Origin: Pictodentalium vernedei
Lineage: Eukaryota; Mollusca; Scaphopoda; Dentaliida; Dentaliidae
Length of the DNA: 64,000 bases
Direction: 5' to 3'
Assembly (NCBI GenBank): GCA_031216915.1
Contig: CM062292.1
Location: forward strand, 200,033,262-200,097,261
Notes under the pieces: model-generated
Database searches by the model: none
Seen by the model: the letters and a program-made list of their open reading frames with translations, nothing else
Told to the model about the DNA's origin: nothing
Shown here: positions 11,801-22,305 of the stretch, piece after piece
How positions within the stretch are numbered: position 1 is the stretch's first letter
Layout: each line of letters opens with the position of its first letter
Made by a program: the position numbers and the translations under genes

Positions 11801-11902
11801 ATTGTTAGAAAGTTGGATTTTTGTTATTCTTAACAGAGTAAACATGTTTTGAAATACTTGAAAAGAATTGTTTTTTTGATTTACTTTTAAATTTTTCAAT
11901 AG

Positions 11903-12037
11903 CATGTTCCCGTCAGCAGTTACAAAGAAATCGAGGGTTTGATGGATCAGGGGACAGTAAACAGGACAACAGCATCAACCAATATGAATGCAACTAGCAG
12001 TCGATCTCACATGGTCATCACCATAAAATTTGAGCAG
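11903..12037 (+). CDS. KIF28P: Kinesin-3-type motor (KIF28/KLP-6-like), exon a: switch I
   Basis: Forty-five codons in phase 0, preceded by ..TTTTTCAATAG and followed by GTATTT. The peptide runs from [17 protein letters not shown] to ..VITIKFEQ and includes [10 protein letters not shown], the kinesin switch I signature (NxxSSRSH) that contacts nucleotide and gates ATP hydrolysis. Kinesins couple ATP turnover to movement on microtubules. The spacing between EGLMDQG and switch I fits kinesin-3 motors. Exons for the N-terminal motor, including the P-loop, are not in 1-11900 and must lie further left. Assignment as a kinesin motor is secure. The KIF28/KLP-6 branch is inferred from the combined exons. 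Confidence 0.9.
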
Positions 12038-12159
12038 GTATTTTCACATTTAGTTCAGATAAATTCTTCTCAACCCTATGCACACTCATCAAAATACCGA
12101 AATTTCAAATAGCAAATTTTCCCCATAATGCAAGTAGGAAGTTAACCAATTCAGTCTTG

Positions 12160-12200
12160 TTTGATAGAGCTCAATGAGCTTTATCAAACAAGATTGAATT
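12160..12200. repeat. Hairpin with TTTGATAGAGCTC arms
   Basis: TCTTGTTTGATAGAGCTCAA pairs with TGAGCTTTATCAAACAAGA. It is the same hairpin motif as the centre of the Tigger-like MITEs and the hairpin at 45601-45648, here outside a recognisable Tigger end. Confidence 0.7.
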
Positions 12201-12206
12201 TGTTAA

Positions 12207-12447
12207 CCCTTTGCCCAACGTTATGGCCAAAACGGTCAGTGCTATTCACAAAAATTGCCATTCAATTTTCATTATTTTTTTTTATTATTTTCCTCAAAAA
12301 CATAGCTTATGACCCTTCATTATAACGAGCTCATTGAGCAAGTTCTAATGAGGGGTCATAAGCTATGTTTTTGAGGGAAAAAATGAAAAAAATGAGTAAT
12401 TCAATAATTTTGTTTGCAATTGTCCACTTTTCATGTTAGGTAAAGGA
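12207..12447. mobile_element. piggyBac-type MITE, copy P1
   Basis: It is flanked by TTAA on both sides (12203-12206 and 12448-12451), with ends CCCTTTGCCCAACG/CATGTTAGGTAAAGGA. The centre is a long palindrome: CAAAAACATAGCTTATGACC and its complement around a GAGCTCATTGAG loop. It has no coding capacity. The best preserved relative is at 55152-55388. Confidence 0.8.
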
Positions 12448-12835
12448 TTAAATTACATGTTGTATTATGAAACAATTTGCTGTTTGAAATTTTGATATTT
12501 GACCTTAGGTGTTAAGCAGCCTTTCAAGATACTTTGTATGGATGTGCACAACCCCTCCAACATTTATGAACTGAGTTTGATTAAACTTCTCCAACATGAC
12601 TACTAACAAGTGAATATGTGCATCCTCAAAATTTTTAATCTGTGACATTTTCAAACAAGTTATTTTCTCTTGAACTTAGGAGATTTAATATAGGAATCTG
12701 AGATTCTTGCGTGTGCAACTTCTTCTACATGTATGAACTGATTTCTATGAAACTTCTTAAACATGACCCGTAACAAGCAAATATGTGCGTATTCCACAAT
12801 CTAATTTTAAACTAGATCGAGCTATTTGTTTGCAA

Positions 12836-15639
12836 AGCACACAATGGTGTATCCCCGCATTTTCTTAGCAACACCTTAGCATAGTCTTAATGTTTCGGAT
12901 TAATACCCAAGGAGCCTTTCAATGAAAACTGATTTTCTAACGATAAAAGTGGCTCCACTGGAACCACCTGGGGCAAAATCAAAATTCCAAAACCTTCATG
13001 CACATCTAGAGATGTTACCTGAACACATTAGCATAGTTTAAACATTTCAAATTAAATACCTTAAGAGCCTTTTAATGAAAACTGATTTTCTAACAATAAA
13101 AGTGCTTCCACTGGAACCACCTGGGGCAAAATCAAAATTCCGAAACCTTCATACACATCTAGTGATGCTGCATGAACACATTAGCATAGTTTATATGATT
13201 CAAATTAAATATCCTAGAAGACTTTCGATGAAAACTGATTTTCCAATGATAAAAGTGGTTCCACTGGAACCACCTGGGGCCAAATCAAAATTCCAAAACC
13301 TTCATGCACATCTAGAGATGTTACCTGAACACCTTAGCATAGTTTTAACGTTTCAAATTAAATACCCTAGGAGCCTTTCGATGAAAACTGATTTTCTAAC
13401 GATAAAAGTGGTTCCACTGGAACCACCTGGGGCAAAATCAAAATTTCGAAACCTTCATGCAAATCTAGAGATGTTACCTGAACACATTAGCATAGTTTAA
13501 GCGTTTCGAATTAAAGACCCTATGAGCCTTTCGATAAAAACTGATTTTCTAACAATAAAAGTGGTTTCACTAGAACCACCGGGGGCAAAATCAAAATTCC
13601 AAAACCTTCATGCATATCTAGAGGTGTTACCTGAACACATTAGCATAGTTTAAACGTTTCAAATTGAATACCCCAGGAGCCTTTCAATGAAAACTGATTT
13701 TCTAACGATAAAAGTGGTTCCACTGGAACCACCGGGGGGGCCGAATCAAAATTCCGAAACCTTCATGCACATCTAGAGTTGCTACCTGAACACATTAGCA
13801 TAGTTTACGCCTTTCGAATTAAATACCCTAGGAGCCTTTCGATGAAAACTGATTTTCTAACGATAAAATTGGTTCCACTGGAACCACCGGGGGCAAAATC
13901 AAAATTCCAAAACCTTCATGCACATCTAGAGATGTTACCTGAACACATTAGCATAGTTTAAACATTTCGAATTGAGTACCCTAAGAGCCTTTCGATGAAA
14001 ACTGATTTTCCAACGATAAAAGTGGTTCCACTGGAACCACCGGGGGCAAAATCAAAATTCCGAAACCTTCATGCACATCTAGAGATGTTACCTGAACACA
14101 TTAGCATAGTTTAAATGTTTCGAATGGAGTACCCTAGGAGCCTTTCGATGAAAACTGATTTTCTAATGATAAAAGTGGTTCCACTTGAACCACCGGGGAA
14201 GGGGGGGGGGAACAAAATTCTGAAACCTTCATGCACATCTAGAAATGTTACCTCAACACATTAGCATAGTTTAAACATTTCGAATTGAATACCTTAGGAG
14301 GCTTTTGATGAAAACTGATTTTCTAACGATGAAAGTGGTTCCACTGAAACCACCGGGGACCGAATCAAAATTCCGAAACCTTCATGCACATCTAGAGATG
14401 TTACCTGAACACATTAGCATAGTTTAAACATTTCGAATGGAATACCCTAGGAGCCTTTCGATGAAAACTGATTTTCTAACGATAAAAGTGGTTCTACTGG
14501 ATCCACCGGGGGCAAAATCAAAATTCCAAAACCTTCATGCACCTCTAGAGATGTTACCTGAACACATTAGCATAGTTTAAACATTTTGAATTGAATACCC
14601 TAGGAGCCTTTCGATGAAAACTGATTTTCTAACAATAAAAGTGGTTTCACTGGAACCACCGGGGGCAAAATCAAAATTTCGAAACCTTCATGCACATCTA
14701 GAGATGTTACCTGAACACATTAGCATAGTTTAAATGTTTCGAATTGAATACCCCAGGAGCCTTTCAATGAAAACTGATTTTCTAACGATAAAAGTGGTTC
14801 CACTGGAACCACCGGGGGCCAAATCAAAATTCCGAAACCTTCATGCACATCTGGAGTTGCTACCTGAACACATTAGCATAGTTTAAGCCTTTCAAATTAA
14901 ATACCCTAGGAGCCTTTCGATGAAAACTGATTTTCTAACGATAAAAGTGGTTCCACTGGAACCACCGGGGGCAAAATCAAAATTCCGAAACCTTCATGCA
15001 CATCAAGAGATATTCCTCAACACATTAGCATAGTTTAAACGTTTCGAATTGAATACCCTAGGAGCCTTTCGATGAAAACTGATTTTCTAACAATAAAAGT
15101 GCTTCTACTGGATCCACTGGGGGCAAAATCAAAATTCCGAAACCTTCATGCACCTCTAGAGATGTTACCTGAACACATTAGCATAGTTTAAACATTTTGA
15201 ATTGAATACCCTAGGAGCCTTTCGATGAAAACTGATTTTCTAACGATAAAAGTGGTTCCACTGGAACCACCGGAGGCTGAATCAAAATTCCGAAACCTTC
15301 ATGCACATTTAGAGATGTTACCTGAACACATTAGCATAGTTTAAACGTTTCGAATTGAATACCCTAGGAGCCTTTTGATGAAAACTGATTTTCTAACGAT
15401 AAAAGTGGTTCCACTGGAACCACCAGGGGCAAAATCAAAATTCCAAAACCTTCATGCACATCTAGAGATGTTACCAGAACACATTAGCATAGTTTAAACG
15501 TTTCGAATTGAATACCCTACGAGCCTTTCAGGGTGTGACGTACGGATGGACGGACAGATGGACAGACAGATGTACGGACCGACATACGGATGGACGGAGA
15601 TCACGACAATATCCCCGCATTTTTGAAAATGTGGGGATA
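12836..15639 (-). mobile_element. Hairpin-ended element carrying about 17 tandem 153-bp units, HINE-like, copy H3
   Basis: Read on the minus strand, the 5' end is the hairpin TATCCCCACATTTTC..GAAAATGCGGGGATA (15610-15639). A TCCGTCC-type tract follows (15535-15600). About 17 copies of a 153-bp unit come next. The inverted motif GCGGGGATA near 12850 is followed by the small hairpin ACACCATTGTGT and a CTTT tail. The unit contains GATGAAAACTGATTTTCTAA and ACATTAGCATAGTTTAA. Most early intervals are exactly 153 nt, divisible by three, so open frames run across units (for example 13075-13500) without being genes. Confidence 0.7.
12900..15530 (-). repeat. Satellite-like tandem array, about 153-bp unit x about 17
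   Basis: Starts of ATGAAAACTGATTTTC recur at 12922, 13075, 13228, 13381, 13534, 13687 and 13842 and continue to about 15380. Units differ by scattered substitutions and by short G-run length changes after CCACTGGAACCACC. This is the core of element H3. Confidence 0.9.
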
Positions 15640-15659
15640 ACAAGTCTTTTCCACTCTTC

Positions 15660-16149
15660 AACTTAGATTTAGATTTAAAACACAGTTTTTTTAAGAAATT
15701 CTTCTGCTTGCAACTCATCCTTCATAGATGATTCAGATTTGACGAAACTTTTTATACATGATTACTTGCAAGGGTACAGTTTTTGACACAAAGTTATCTC
15801 CCCATGAACTTAGATTCAATAAAGATTTCTTTATGAATTGTTGGGAATGCAACTCATTCTAATTTTTTAATTGACCGTGATGAAACTTCTCAGATACGCC
15901 CGCAAACTTAGATTTAGATTTAAAACACAGTTTTTTTTAAGAAATTCTTCTGCTTGCAACTCATCCTTCATAGATGATTCAGATTTGACGAAACTTTTTA
16001 TACATGATTACTTGCAAGGGTACAGTTTTTGACACAAAGTTATCTCCCCATGAACTTAGATTCAATAAAGATTTCTTTATGAATTGTTGGGAATGCAACT
16101 CATTCTAATTTTTTAATTGACCGTGATGAAACTTCTCAGATACGCCCGC
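15660..16149. repeat. 245-bp tandem duplication
   Basis: Two adjacent copies (15660-15904 and 15905-16149) differ by about one T in a homopolymer. Each starts AACTTAGATTTAGATTT and contains TTATCTCCCCATGAACTTAG. The unit resembles 12480-12830, so H3 probably landed inside an older repeat of this type, which was then duplicated. Confidence 0.85.
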
Positions 16150-16404
16150 AAACAGGCCGATGTCCACATATTCCAAAATTTCAAAGCACCACATTCAGAG
16201 GGACATACTTGAAATTCAAAAGTGTGGTTGACCATGATAAGCTGCTTACTTGCACATGCGATCTTATTGGATGAAAGGGATAAAGGTTTCCACTTAAACC
16301 TTTGAACCCAAAAGGCCACTTTTCCAGCCCAAGAATTCAATACAACCTGAGTTCATAAAGTAGAGAGTTCCTCCGTCAGTTGTGTGGTAGACCCAAGGTT
16401 GCCA
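16150..16404. other. No feature recognised
   Basis: Non-coding sequence between a tandem duplication and the Q2 MITE. A minus-strand open frame here has no recognisable domain or splice context. Confidence 0.35.
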
Positions 16405-16408
16405 TTAA

Positions 16409-16650
16409 CTGGTTGAGTTCTAGAAGCCTCTATCAGGGCTTTCAAAAAAATGAGGATATCGGAGCAAAAGCCAATATTTTCCGTGTTCCTGTTTCATATT
16501 CAGTCGAACACAAATAATATTTTGTTCATATAAATTTCTTTTATTACAACTTATTGGAGAGTGCCAGTGGGCACTCTCCAATAAATTTGTAATAAAACAA
16601 ATTTTGAATAATAAATTCAGTCCACCAAAAATAATCTAGCCCTCAACCAG
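16409..16650. mobile_element. TTAA-flanked foldback MITE, family Q, copy Q2
   Basis: TTAA (16405-16408) is followed by CTGGTTGAGTTCTAGAAG, and CTAGCCCTCAACCAG is followed by TTAA (16651-16654). The central hairpin is TTATTGGAGAGTGCCAGTGG with GCACTCTCCAATAA. The element ends 117 bp before the next kinesin exon. Confidence 0.75.
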
Positions 16651-16767
16651 TTAAAAAATATTGTTTTGTCTTCCCTCAAGTAATGAATATAGACTCCATC
16701 ATATGTTGGCTCTGACTGGCATGGAATATACAATCAGGGTTCAAGGGTTTAATATTGTTTATTTCAG

Positions 16768-16931
16768 ATTTTTGTGAATGTGTCGGGTCAAAGCACAACC
16801 AAAAGTAGTAATATAAATTTAGTGGACTTGGCCGGAAGTGAAAGGGCTGATTCAACTGGAGCTACTGGAGACAGATTAAAAGAAGGCTCGGCAATCAATC
16901 AGAGTTTATCAACTTTAGGAAATGTAATAAG
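16768..16931 (+). CDS. KIF28P: Kinesin-3-type motor (KIF28/KLP-6-like), exon b: switch II
   Basis: This exon continues in phase 0 after TTTATTTCAG and ends in phase 2 before GTAAAA. It encodes [20 protein letters not shown] and onward, with the invariant LVDLAGSER switch II motif, then [21 protein letters not shown] (relay helix and start of alpha-4). These residues form the microtubule- and nucleotide-sensing core. The IFVNVSGQ stretch between switch I and switch II, lacking the usual charged insert of KIF1, is one reason I favour KIF28/KLP-6. The downstream intron runs 16932-48967, about 32 kb. Confidence 0.92.
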
Positions 16932-17496
16932 GTAAAATAACATTTGAATATGTCCAGATTTTCAAGACCAATCAAGACCTGTAAAAATTGTATTTTTTCT
17001 TCACCTCCTGGGAATCAATAGGATGTTTAAGTATTTTTTTTTTTTTTTGGCAGCAGGCGTTCTTTCAAGGGCAATTTCAGTAGGCAATTCGACCATGGTC
17101 TAATTATATAGAACACACAGCTGATGGAAATATTTTGGTCACCCGAATGCCAACATTTAACAGAATGATAAGAGAAGTGAGTGCTTTTTACTTGCAGCCG
17201 CATAGAAACTTGCTCCTGTGGTTTGTGATTTTCTCTTGGCTTTTTATGAGTCTGAAAGCTATATTTTACACTAAACCGTGTTGGGGATGCTGCTTTATCA
17301 AATACTGGGTTTTTTTTATGTTTTACTCACAAAAAGTAAATTATTTGAAGTTTTCCATATTTTTTCTGTCAAGGAACTGTGTGTTTCTAACTGTGTGTCC
17401 ACTCATGTATGATTAGAATAATCCTTTTTCCACCTGGCTCATTGTTTCTGTACAGATTGGTGAACACAGCTTCAGCTTCAGAGATAAACTCATCAT
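16932..17496. other. Start of the 32-kb intron, no feature recognised
   Basis: A GTAAAA donor opens the intron. There is a poly-T run at about 17035-17050 and no recognisable repeat ends. Confidence 0.5.
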
Positions 17497-17690
17497 TAGC
17501 TCGACTGAATGTCAGGGTGAGCTGATCACTCACCAGCCATTGTCTGTCCATCATCCATTGACTGTCTGTTCACCATCTGTCCGTTGTATGTCGTCTGAAC
17601 ATGGTATTTGCACCTTCTCCTCCAAAACCGCTGAACCAATTTCAGTTAAATTTCAGGTAGTTGCTTGTTCTAAACACTGCATTTTGTTTT
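17497..17690 (+). mobile_element. 5' fragment of a hairpin-ended GTCC element, copy H4
   Basis: After T comes TAGCTCGACTGAATGTCAGG and GTGAGCT, a weak 5' hairpin. A TGTCTGTCCATCATCC..CTGTCTG..CTGTCCG tract and the motif CTGAACCAATTTCAGTTAAA follow. This is the same order of parts as in H1. No 3' hairpin is visible before LINE-like sequence begins, so the copy is truncated. Confidence 0.5.
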
Positions 17691-18183
17691 TGTTCAAATC
17701 AACTTGCCCAGTCCCATACTGTGCCAAAGTCGACTGACTGCTGGTAGTAGGGGGATTTAAACTTCCATTTTGATGACAGAACCAATGCTGACACTCTGCA
17801 TTTCATGGAACTTCTTCAGTCTCTAAATCTGACTCAACAAATTAATGAACCAGCCCACAGATGAGCTCATATTTTAGATCCTATTTTTTTTTCACAAAAC
17901 TATGACAACATTGTAGCATCAACCAATGTCATTGACTTGTCTGTATGTGATCACTTTTTGTTATTTGCAAATTGTCCTTCGACAAACCAAAGGTGCCTAA
18001 GAAACTTGTCTCCTTTCAAAAAGTTATAGATATTGACACTCACAGCTTCTTGTTGAAAATATCAGAATGCTTCATGAATGATAATAGCACTAACTTAGGT
18101 GGAAAGGTTGATTCCTATAACTCTAATCTCAAGAAAACATCTTGATGAAACCATGCCTGTTTTTTTCAAAGATTGTCACTATT

Positions 18184-18435
18184 CAGGCTTGAAAATAAGC
18201 AGTCTGACATTTGTAGAATGGGGTCCCCAGAGGGTGCATTTTATGATGCTATCACATTCAGTGGGCCAATTTATCCTTTGGGTACCTCTTTTTGTTTAGT
18301 TTTGAAACCCTGATTCAGATTGAGGTTCACAGAGGGTAAATTTAGTGATACTACCCTGCTATGCAGGGTAGCATCACTAAATTCACCCTCTGGGGACCTC
18401 ATTTTGCAGATGACAGTCCGCTTATTTCTGGCTTG
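18184..18435 (-). mobile_element. hAT-type MITE, 252 bp, copy 1
   Basis: It is flanked by a perfect 8-bp duplication TCACTATT (18176-18183 and 18436-18443). The ends CAGGCTTGAAAATAAGC and GCTTATTTCTGGCTTG are inverted. A central palindrome lies around CCCTGCTATGCAGGG. A copy of identical length, in opposite orientation, is at 46585-46836 with its own 8-bp duplication. No transposase is encoded. Confidence 0.88.
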
Positions 18436-18539
18436 TCACTATTATGTTGATATGGCCCTGATTTAATAAAGAAATACCATCTGCCAAACAAGTATGCCTG
18501 CAGCTCGAAAGGCAGTGGTGCAAAATTAAGTTAACAATA

Positions 18540-18717
18540 CATTAGAATCTGTCTTGAGAGAACACCCTTTTTGCCAGATAAAAGTGGTCTCTCAAAACAG
18601 GTGGTCTCCCATGACAGGTTCATTACAGAGTAAAACAGCGAATCAATACAATGTGACATGATCTCTCAAGACAGGTGGTCTCTCAATACAGTAGTCTCTC
18701 AAGACAGGTTTTACTGT
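18540..18717. mobile_element. TA-flanked Tigger-like foldback MITE (CTTGAGAGA family)
   Basis: The ends TACATTAGAATCTGTCTTGA and CTCAAGACAGGTTTTACTGT form an inverted repeat with TA edges. Internal GGTCTCTCAA motifs repeat in both arms. It interrupts LINE copy L1. Confidence 0.65.
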
Positions 18718-18719
18718 AC

Positions 18720-19071
18720 CTCATCACATGTTCAAATCACAGTGTAAGAAGGTTAAAAATCAAACTGCTGTTTCAGTGAAGCAATTCCTTGTCATAAAAT
18801 CGTCAAGTGTGGCTCTAACCAAAAACAGTTCTTTCAAGACAGGAAAACTCTTGAGAAAAAATGAAGCCCAGCCCATCAGCAAAATTGCAACTAAGAGAAA
18901 ATCCCTTGACAAGTCTTATGCCAACAAGGTCATAAGCTTGCCACATGTTCTGCATCCATCCCCTTTGACAAAATTAACTCAGTTCGGCAAAGTCTCCATG
19001 GAGGCTGTCGAGAAAATCATCATGTCATTAACTGCCAAATTTGTTTTTGGATCCTATCCCTACTACACAGC
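18720..19071 (+). pseudogene. LINE fragment: linker before the RT domain
   Basis: The open stretch reads ..LPHVLHPSPLTKLTQFGKVS then MEAVEKIIMSLTAKFVFGSY, resembling the segment before RT motifs in L2/CR1 polyproteins. It ends where a TTAA MITE enters at 19072. It is part of LINE copy L1, not an independent gene. Confidence 0.5.
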
Positions 19072-19075
19072 TTAA

Positions 19076-19330
19076 CCCTTTACCTAACGAATCGCCCACA
19101 TCCGGCCGTGTAATATGCATATTCAGCAGTTGAAAAAATATTGTTTTTCAAAATATTTCAACAAAACCATGTGTGACCCCTCGCTGGAATGAGCTTGTCA
19201 AGCTTGTTCCTATGAGGGGTCACATGATATGGTTTTGTTGAAATTTTTTGAAAAATTAAAAAAAAATTATATTTAAATATATTAAGATTATAACTTCGTC
19301 AAATTGCCGTCATGCTCGGAAGTTTACTTC
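19076..19330. mobile_element. piggyBac-type MITE, copy P2, right end decayed
   Basis: TTAA (19072-19075) and CCCTTTACCTAACG mark the left end. A central palindrome joins TGTGACCCCTCGCTGGAATG to TATGAGGGGTCACA. The right terminal repeat is not clear, so the end coordinate is approximate. Confidence 0.6.
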
Positions 19331-20021
19331 CTTCTAAGCGGCTTTCATTTTTGACTAATACTTATTCCGTTACGTTAAGTGCCGTACCAATGTGTATCGC
19401 GTCATGGGAACGTAAAATTTAGCGTCACGCTGATCCTAATTGTTGAATGGGAATTATAAAATTGATCGTGATACGCGTACGTCTTACAGATCGATTTATT
19501 ATTTGGCAAGTGGCTGCCTAGCTCCTAATCACGGACCCGTCATCGATTAAGAAAAACTTGGTATTGATGAGTCAGCACTTAGGTGGTTTCAATCCTATGT
19601 GAGTGACAGAACGCAGTGTATTACTATTGATGGTAGGCAATCAGAGTTGGTGCCACTAATATTTGGTGTGCCGCAAGAATCTGTACTGGGCCCAATATTC
19701 TATTTACATTGTACTTGTAACCTTTGGGTGCCTTCATTCGCTCACATGGAATTCCCTATCACTTCTATGCTGACATCTCTCAGATATATGCTGAATTCAA
19801 TCCCTCTGACACCCATGATACCAACAAAACATTCAAGTGTCTTGAAAATTCTGTCATTGATATTATAAATTATTGTGATGGACTGATGGTAACATGGTCT
19901 GAGGTTTGCAGCTCCAAGCTTATGTTCAACTGAGACGCGAAGCATCAAGATTGAAAATACACTCGCAGCCACAAACCATGTTACCATCAACTCATCACAA
20001 TAACGTATATGTTCCAATAAG

Positions 20022-20382
20022 GGAGCACGGTGGCTCAGTAGGTAGAGGTGCAGGCTGCAAGCTGAGAGGTCCTCGGTTCGAATCCCACCTGCGGCAACCG
20101 CATTGTGTCCTTGGGCAAGACACTTCATCTCCATTGCTGGCGTGGGGGCACGATGATGCCATGTACTAAGGCGTACTGCACATCGATGGTACGCATGTTT
20201 TCAACCAATCTAACCCTGTCTGTGCTGCAGTGTGGAGTTCCGATGTTGGGGAGCTGGCAGCTGCTCATCGTTGCTCGGTGGTTCTCTCCGGGTACTCCGG
20301 CTTCCTCCACCCGTAAAACTGTCACGGTCATGATTAGCCATTGTGCATAAATATGTGACCTTAAACATCAGTAAATAAATAA
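20022..20382 (+). repeat. tRNA-headed SINE, copy B
   Basis: A perfect 15-bp target-site duplication ATATGTTCCAATAAG occurs at 20007-20021 and 20383-20397. The head has A-box-like GTGGCTCAGTAGGTAGAG and B-box GGTTCGAATCCC. The body has CCTTGGGCAAGACACTTCAT, CGTACTGCACATCGATGG and TCTCTCCGGGTACTCCGG. It ends ATGTGACCTTAAACATC with a TAAATAAATAAAT tail. It is a recent, complete copy, likely mobilised by a LINE such as those in this window. Confidence 0.9.
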
Positions 20383-20460
20383 ATATGTTCCAATAAGACA
20401 CTACCCATATCCCAAAACCTGCATTGTGATGCACAAGAGGCTTAATTACTAAACTTATGA

Positions 20461-20500
20461 TTGTTAAAAGTTGCCTTGTTCAAGGCAACTTTTAATGATC
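20461..20500. repeat. Hairpin AAAAGTTGCCTTG/CAAGGCAACTTTT
   Basis: A near-perfect inverted repeat with almost no loop, inside the inserted segment that separates two RT parts of LINE copy L1. An outer inverted pair (TTGTGATGGACTGATGGTAA near 19873 and TTACCATCAACTCATCACAA near 19981) belongs to another foldback insertion there. Confidence 0.6.
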
Positions 20501-20839
20501 ACACTTTTAGGAAATAAACTACATACTCATGATGGCACTGGATAAATAATCAAATTATAATCTAGATAAACTCATTCCATCTTAGTTCAAATCATAAATC
20601 AGTTTGTAATTTAAACAACACTTCATCTAGAACACCACCTGCATCACGTCGGAAACATCCAAAAAAATGAAGCGCCTTGCTAGTCACTCGATTGATGAAG
20701 CAAGTACGAAACAGGTGATGTCATTTCAAATATTTCACGCAGTGATGTCAGATAGTAACATTTACTACTGGAGCCCTGAACTTGAAAGAAACCATGATGC
20801 CAGCTCTCATCCAATCAGAGGGCAGGGATTTTACTCTTA

Positions 20840-21413
20840 TTGGAACATAAGATCATTCATGACTGCAAACAAACTGAAGTTGAATGATGATAAAACAGAA
20901 CTCATGTGTTCTCATCCAGACAAAAGCCAGCACCAGACGAATTGCGTAATTTCAAGGTGGGGAACATTGATTAATCAATCAATTACAATGAGAAACTTGG
21001 GTGTGTATCTACATCAACATTTAACAAGGAACAAACAAAAGCTTGCCATTCTGCTAATCTGCAGTTCAAAAGATGGGCCGCTGCAGAGAAATTATAACAA
21101 GGAAATTAGAGAATGTCTTGTCCATGTTTTTATCACTTCAAGACTGGATTACTGCAACTCTTTACTGTATGGTCTTCCTGGTAAACAAATAAACAAGCTG
21201 CAGCATATCCAAAATACAGCAGTCCATATTGTGTCTCTCACTAAGTGGTGCAAACGTGTAACATCTGTGTTGAAAACTCTGCATTGGCCACCCATTTCAG
21301 TAAGAGTAGAATTCAAGATTATGCTTTTCACTTACAAGGCACACACTAGTGGCCTAAGCCCATCCTATATATCAGACCTTCTGACTGAATACCACCCCGG
21401 CCATACTTTATGA
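20840..21413 (+). pseudogene. LINE reverse transcriptase C-terminal part
   Basis: The open frame includes MTANKLKLNDDKTELMCSHP, then NLGVYLHQHLT, ITSRLDYCNSLLYGLPGKQI and VLKTLHWPPISVRVEFKIML. These match the thumb and C-terminal region of L2/CR1-type ORF2, downstream of the YADD motif. The frame breaks after HPGHTL. The remainder, to a (TTA)n tail at about 21706-21778, is out of frame. Confidence 0.75.
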
Positions 21414-21705
21414 TCCTCTTGCCAGAACTGCCAGGAGAAAAGTACTTTTTCTCTCTCCTCATGGAAGTCATTCATTTACCTGCTATGCTGCTAGACTTTT
21501 CAATAGGTTTCCCACCTATGTGAAGTCTGGACAGTCAGTGAGTTTATTTTAAGTCCAGGTTGAAAGCCTATTTTTTTAACAGCATTATCATTAATCCTAT
21601 TATCAGATAACCATGGAGCCACTATACTGTGTAATATTCCACCACTATCTTTGTACAGTATCATGGAACCTTCCAGTATTGTGATATGAGTGCTATATAA
21701 ATGGC

Positions 21706-21722
21706 TGTTATTATTATTATTA

Positions 21723-21778
<56 letters not shown>
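21706..21778. repeat. (TTA)n LINE tail
   Basis: More than twenty TTA units at the 3' end of LINE copy L1. The same short-repeat tail type closes the LINE at 31766-33910. A minus-strand poly-isoleucine ORF here is an artefact. Confidence 0.85.
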
Positions 21779-22305
21779 TCTCTAAAAGCTGCTAATTTGG
21801 AAAAAAACCTTGAGCATTTGAAGAAACCACAATTTTCATTATACAAAAGGACCTTTATGTTTTATATATCCTTTGTATGAAAGCTCTCATTTTGTAAATG
21901 ATTATCAAGTTCTTATGTACATTAAGAATGTTTATGCATTATTTTCAAAAATTACTTTTGTGAAACGAAAGTAATCCTTTAAAATAATAATAATAAATTA
22001 ATATTTCGGGTCTGTTTCATTTATTATTGTTTTGAATATTGAGTTAGGTTTCCGGTTCATGGCAATGGTCAACAACCCGATAATACTGTCAGAAAATGTT
22101 AACTCTTGCCTCACAATATCGGGAACTTTTTAAATCCTAGCTTCAGGCATAAGAACACATCACCCACAAACATATTTTTACAGGACATAAATGACACAAA
22201 GTGAAAATGGACAAAACATGGAATTATTTTAGAGGTATTAGGGTTGCTCTTATTGGCTTAGTATATTTTTCGGATTTTTACTGAAAATAGTAGACACCTT
22301 ATTAA
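21779..22305. other. No feature recognised
   Basis: AT-rich intron sequence without visible repeat ends. Confidence 0.35.

Larger units (their letters stand above)
17735..21778 (+). mobile_element. Decayed L2/CR1-type LINE with at least four nested insertions, copy L1
   Basis: Fragments appear in LINE order. An endonuclease 3' part (17738-18100) reads DDRTNADTLHFMELLQSLNL, then INEPAH. RT pieces follow near 19600 (GVPQESVLGPIFY) and near 19780-19860. The RT C-terminal part is at about 20840-21410 (MTANKLKLNDDKTEL; SRLDYCNSLLYGLP). A (TTA)n tail ends the element at about 21778. Frameshifts and stops are frequent. A hAT MITE (18184), a Tigger-like MITE (18540), a TTAA MITE (19076) and foldback/SINE sequence (about 19880-20840) interrupt it. 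Confidence 0.75.

Noticed and set aside
1-11902. Upstream kinesin exons with the P-loop
   Set aside because: I looked for a GQTGSGK-type coding segment next to splice sites and found none. The exons are probably outside the window.
13075-13961. Open frames of 141 and 60 codons with repeated KTDFLTIKVVPLEPPGAKSK-like units
   Set aside because: They arise because the satellite unit is 153 nt, a multiple of three. The frame is not maintained over the full array, and there is no start or splice context.
12900-15530. CRISPR array
   Set aside because: Units are contiguous 153-bp repeats without unique spacers, in a eukaryotic intron.
20022-20100. tRNA gene
   Set aside because: A and B boxes are present but the acceptor stem and cloverleaf are not. 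The sequence continues into the SINE body.
21661-21846. Minus-strand frame with poly-isoleucine
   Set aside because: It is a translation of the (TTA)n LINE tail.
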